Shown here piece after piece: positions 61,214 through 64,000 of a DNA stretch of 64,000 bases (position 1 is the stretch's first letter; each line of letters starts with the position of its first letter). Under the pieces are notes generated by a model that had not been told where the DNA came from, made no database searches, and saw nothing but the letters and a program-made list of their open reading frames with translations. Source of the stretch: an uncultured Eubacteriales bacterium (GTDB lineage: Bacteria; Bacillota; Clostridia; Christensenellales; UBA1242); assembly GCA_902496015.1 (NCBI GenBank), contig CABUZJ010000003.1, positions 1-64,000 on the forward strand. The letters are read 5' to 3'. The translations under genes and the position numbers were made by a program.

Positions 61214-63718
61214 TTATATTCTTTCAAGTGTATATGCCTCAATTATATCTCCAACTTCAAGAGCAGTAAAATTATCAAAGGTAACACCAAAATCAAACCC
61301 AGCAAGAGCCTCTTTAACTTCGTTTTTCTCTCTTTGTAATGTGTTAACATTACCATCAAAAATAGTTTTATTTTTTCTAATAATTCTTGCTTTACTTGTT
61401 TTTGTTATTTTACCATCTATCATGTGAGAACCTGCAATAACACCAACTTTGCTTGCTTTAAATAATTGTCTAATTTCTGCATGCCCTGTTACCACTTCCT
61501 GATATTTAGGTGTTTTTAATGCCTCAATTGCATTTGTCACAAAGTCTATTGCTTCATAAATTATTTTATAGAATTTAATTTCAACTTTATACTTTTCAGC
61601 AAGAAGTTTTGCCTTAAAATCTGGCTTAACATTAAATCCAATAATTAGGGCATTAGATGCTTGTGCAAGCATAACATCATTTTCATTAATTGCACCAACA
61701 CCACCATGAATACACCTAACTTTAACTTCATCATTTGCAATTGCTGAAAGAGTTTGTTTTAAAGCTTCAACCGAACCCGCAACATCACCTTTTATTATAA
61801 CATTGTAATCTTTAAAGTTGCTTTCAGTAATTTTGTTCATTAGTGAATCAACTGAAATATCGGCTTTTTTAATCAAGCCCATTCTTTCTTTTTCAATTCT
61901 TTCAGCTAAAACTTGTTTGCTTAATTTTTCATCTACAACATAAATAGAATCACCAGCATTTGGCACACCAGTTAATCCTAAAATTGAAACAGGAATTGAT
62001 GGACCTGCTTGCTTAACATGTTCACCTTTATCGTTAATCATTGCTCTAACTTTTCCTGAACATGTACCTGCTAAAACATAGTCCCCAACTTTTAGTGTTC
62101 CATTTTGAACAAGCACTGTTGCAACAGAACCCATGCCTTTATCAAGTCTTGACTCTATAATCGAACCACTTGCTTGCCTTTTTGGGTTTGCCTTTAAATT
62201 CAAATATTCTGCAACAAACAAAATCATTTCTAAAAGTTTATCAATATTTTCACCAGTTTTTGCGGAAATAGGAATCATTATTGCATCTCCACCCCATTCT
62301 TCTGGCACAACATCATATTCTGTTAGTTGTTGTTTAATTCTATCAACATTAGCAGTTGGCACATCAATTTTATTAATTGCAACAACCATTGGAACTTTGG
62401 CTTCTTTTATGTATTTAATTGCTTCAATAGTTTGTGGCATAACTCCATCATCTGCAGCAACAACTAAAATCGCAATATCTGTTAAATTTGCTCCCCTTTT
62501 ACGCATTTCAGTAAATGCTGCATGACCTGGCGTGTCAATAAAAGTTATTATATCTTTACCCACATTAATTGTGTAAGCACCAATATGTTGCGTTATACCA
62601 CCTGCCTCACCCGCAGAAACATTAGTTCTTCTAATTCTATCTAGTAATGATGTTTTGCCATGGTCTACATGTCCCATAACTGTTATAACAGGTGGACGCT
62701 TAACCAAGTCTTTTTCATCTTCTGTTTGGCTGTTATGCAATTCTGCCATTTGCTCTTCAAAAGTTTTTTCGTGTTTCTTTTCAAGGGTTACACCTAATTC
62801 ATTTGCTATTAATTCAGCACTATCAAAATCAATATTACTATTAATATTAACAATCATGCCAAGCATTAAAAATTTGCTCATTATTTCTGTAACAGGTCTT
62901 CCAATTTTTTCCGCTAATAGCTTAACTGTTAAATTATCAGTAGTTATAACAGCATGGTCAATTTTAGGTGCTACAACTCTTGGTTGTTCTTTAACCTTTT
63001 TAGTTTTTCTTTTACCGCCCACATTATAATCATCATCTATAAGTGATGCATCTTCAACATAACCACGCATAACCAAAGCTTTTTTGTTCATCGACTTTTT
63101 GTCTTCGCTATGTTCAAATGTCTTCTTTTTAGTCGTGTGATTAATATCTTTTTTAATTAAAGTAGATGCATCATAAGTTTCAACAGGTTTTATTCTTAAT
63201 GAATTACCAGTTTTGTTAAATGATGCTTTACCATTGTTATTTCGTTGGCCATTCGTTAAATTACCATTATTTTTAGGCACAAATTTTCCATTTTGTGATT
63301 TATCAAACTGTGGCTTCCCTTGGTTTTTATAATTTGAATTGTATTCTTTATTTTGTTTAAAATTATTATTTTGCTGTTTATCTGCAAACACTCTAGTTTG
63401 GGTTTGAGGTTTATTTTGAACTGGATTAGGCTTAGATTGCACAGAACTTGGCTTAGGTTTTTCTTCAACTTTTTTATTTTCTACGACTTCTAAAACCTCT
63501 GTTGTTTTACTAACAGTTTGCTTTTGTTTTAATTTATCTGCTTCTTTTGCTCTAAGTTCATTTGCTTGTGCATGCAAAGAAGAAAGCATTTGTTCAAGCT
63601 TTGCACGAGTTTTCTTTGTGTTAGCCATAAGTTGACTAACAGTATTATTTTTTAAGCTTTCTTGCACTATTTTAATATTTGCAAGTGACATTTTTTCTTT
63701 GTTTTCAATATTACTCAA
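61214..63718 (-). CDS. infB: Translation initiation factor IF-2
   Basis: An 834-residue GTPase. Residues 1-260 are a low-complexity, basic and Asn-rich extension. IF2N-type segment near 265-320. G domain: GHVDHGKTSLLDRI, TFIDTPGHAAFTEM, INKID and SAKTG. Domains II-IV follow. Start at TTG 63718 has GGAGGG seven bases upstream and overlaps the ylxQ stop by eight bases, so the two are coupled; TTG starts are not rare here. Confidence 0.96.
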   Translation of the reverse strand: MSNIENKEKMSLANIKIVQESLKNNTVSQLMANTKKTRAKLEQMLSSLHAQANELRAKEADKLKQKQTVSKTTEVLEVVENKKVEEKPKPSSVQSKPNPVQNKPQTQTRVFADKQQNNNFKQNKEYNSNYKNQGKPQFDKSQNGKFVPKNNGNLTNGQRNNNGKASFNKTGNSLRIKPVETYDASTLIKKDINHTTKKKTFEHSEDKKSMNKKALVMRGYVEDASLIDDDYNVGGKRKTKKVKEQPRVVAPKIDHAVITTDNLTVKLLAEKIGRPVTEIMSKFLMLGMIVNINSNIDFDSAELIANELGVTLEKKHEKTFEEQMAELHNSQTEDEKDLVKRPPVITVMGHVDHGKTSLLDRIRRTNVSAGEAGGITQHIGAYTINVGKDIITFIDTPGHAAFTEMRKRGANLTDIAILVVAADDGVMPQTIEAIKYIKEAKVPMVVAINKIDVPTANVDRIKQQLTEYDVVPEEWGGDAIMIPISAKTGENIDKLLEMILFVAEYLNLKANPKRQASGSIIESRLDKGMGSVATVLVQNGTLKVGDYVLAGTCSGKVRAMINDKGEHVKQAGPSIPVSILGLTGVPNAGDSIYVVDEKLSKQVLAERIEKERMGLIKKADISVDSLMNKITESNFKDYNVIIKGDVAGSVEALKQTLSAIANDEVKVRCIHGGVGAINENDVMLAQASNALIIGFNVKPDFKAKLLAEKYKVEIKFYKIIYEAIDFVTNAIEALKTPKYQEVVTGHAEIRQLFKASKVGVIAGSHMIDGKITKTSKARIIRKNKTIFDGNVNTLQREKNEVKEALAGFDFGVTFDNFTALEVGDIIEAYTLERI

Positions 63719-64000
63719 CAGTAATCCCTCCAAGTAAACCTTTTAACCTTAAAATTTCTATGCAAGCATTTGCTAAATTCTTATTGCAAATTGCAAGCAC
63801 TTTTATATCTTTATCAACAAACGCATCAAATACTTCATTAAGCATAACAATAAGCACATCATGCAATTTTGTTTTAATTTTATTAAGTGAATTATTTGCA
63901 AGTGATTCATGATAAATAATCAAATATGGCTTAGTTTTTAAGATTTTATCAACTCCAAAAACACAATCTCCGCTTTTTATTGCAAAATTTATATATGTAT
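63711..64000 (-). CDS. YlxQ-like L7Ae-family RNA-binding protein, N-terminus beyond window
   Basis: The frame is open to the right edge. About 96 residues are visible: INFAIKSGDCVFGVDKILKT, PYLIIYHESLANNSLNKI, and the end CIEILRLKGLLGGITVE. The SG-x-x-x-FG-x-D phrase and the position before infB match ribosomal-L7Ae-like YlxQ (nusA-ylxR-ylxQ-infB operon). Start lies outside. Confidence 0.85.
   Translation of the reverse strand, partial: TYINFAIKSGDCVFGVDKILKTKPYLIIYHESLANNSLNKIKTKLHDVLIVMLNEVFDAFVDKDIKVLAICNKNLANACIEILRLKGLLGGITVE

Overview
The window is a stretch of strongly AT-rich chromosome from an endospore-forming low-GC Firmicute (Clostridia-like). The evidence is a large set of sporulation genes (spoIIAA-spoIIAB-sigF, spoVAC-D-E, spoIIIAA-AH, spoIVB, a spo0A-like gene, spoIIM, yunB, ytfJ, two sporulation-type DacF/DacB carboxypeptidases), LexA, a SAM-I riboswitch, and gene orders typical of Clostridia. 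No plasmid, phage or CRISPR signature is visible. The only mobility-type gene is a tyrosine recombinase cut by the left edge. Codon use and gene families look like an uncultured gut-type lineage, but the species cannot be named from the sequence.

Layout. 1-4.2 kb: partial XerC/D-like recombinase, an unusual PadR-type regulator fused to a long acidic linker and four membrane helices, and a YgjP-like metallopeptidase. 4.2-5 kb: a gene-poor AT-rich spacer. 5-8.1 kb: serS, rnhA, tRNA-Trp, a Cys-rich small protein and lexA. 8.1-18.2 kb: an alpha-oxoamine synthase, then a repair and tRNA-modification operon (miaB-mutS-mutL-miaA-ynbB-alkD). 18.3-22.9 kb: a class A PBP, thiI and a cysteine desulfurase. 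23-29.4 kb: yunB, spoVAC-D-E, an Asn/Tyr-rich lipoprotein and the spoIIA-sigF operon. 29.7-31 kb: an unknown protein and a six-tRNA operon (Pro, Met, Asp, Phe, Thr, Tyr). 31-36 kb: HAD phosphatase, ABC-F protein, metK under a SAM-I riboswitch, a TspO protein with a disordered N-terminal extension, tRNA-Gly and tRNA-Thr. 36-45.1 kb: plsC, an HI0933-type flavoprotein, rluB, dacB, ytfJ, DUF2953, scpB, scpA, an M50 protease, dacF, spoIIM. 45.2-52.3 kb: spo0A-like, spoIVB, recN, xseB, xseA, nusB, an unknown membrane protein, asp23. 52.5-57.3 kb: spoIIIAH to spoIIIAA. 57.5-64 kb: efp, an endonuclease IV-like protein, truB, nrnA, rbfA, infB and a partial ylxQ.

How it fits together. The sporulation genes cover commitment (Spo0A), forespore sigma-F activation (SpoIIAA/AB/SigF), engulfment (SpoIIM), the mother cell-forespore channel (SpoIIIA proteins), sigma-K-type signalling protease (SpoIVB), dipicolinic acid uptake (SpoVA) and cortex or coat functions (DacF/DacB, YtfJ, YunB). 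Two parts are reduced or diverged. The Spo0A homologue has a degenerate receiver domain that keeps the phosphoacceptor-position Asp but lacks the acidic pair, and SpoIIIAF is only 54 residues, just its two membrane helices, followed by 188 non-coding bases. The classical Clostridial spoIIIA-to-spo0A block is also compacted, with folD, ispA, dxs, tlyA and argR absent.

The least explained loci are the membrane-anchored PadR fusion with a palindrome on its own promoter, the Asn/Tyr-rich lipoprotein between spoVA and spoIIA, the extended TspO, the AmaP-like protein with FDENG repeats next to asp23, and an apparently leaderless Cys-rich protein divergent from lexA. I do not see one clear multi-gene system that is wholly new; the novelty is in individual proteins and in how the sporulation machinery has been altered.
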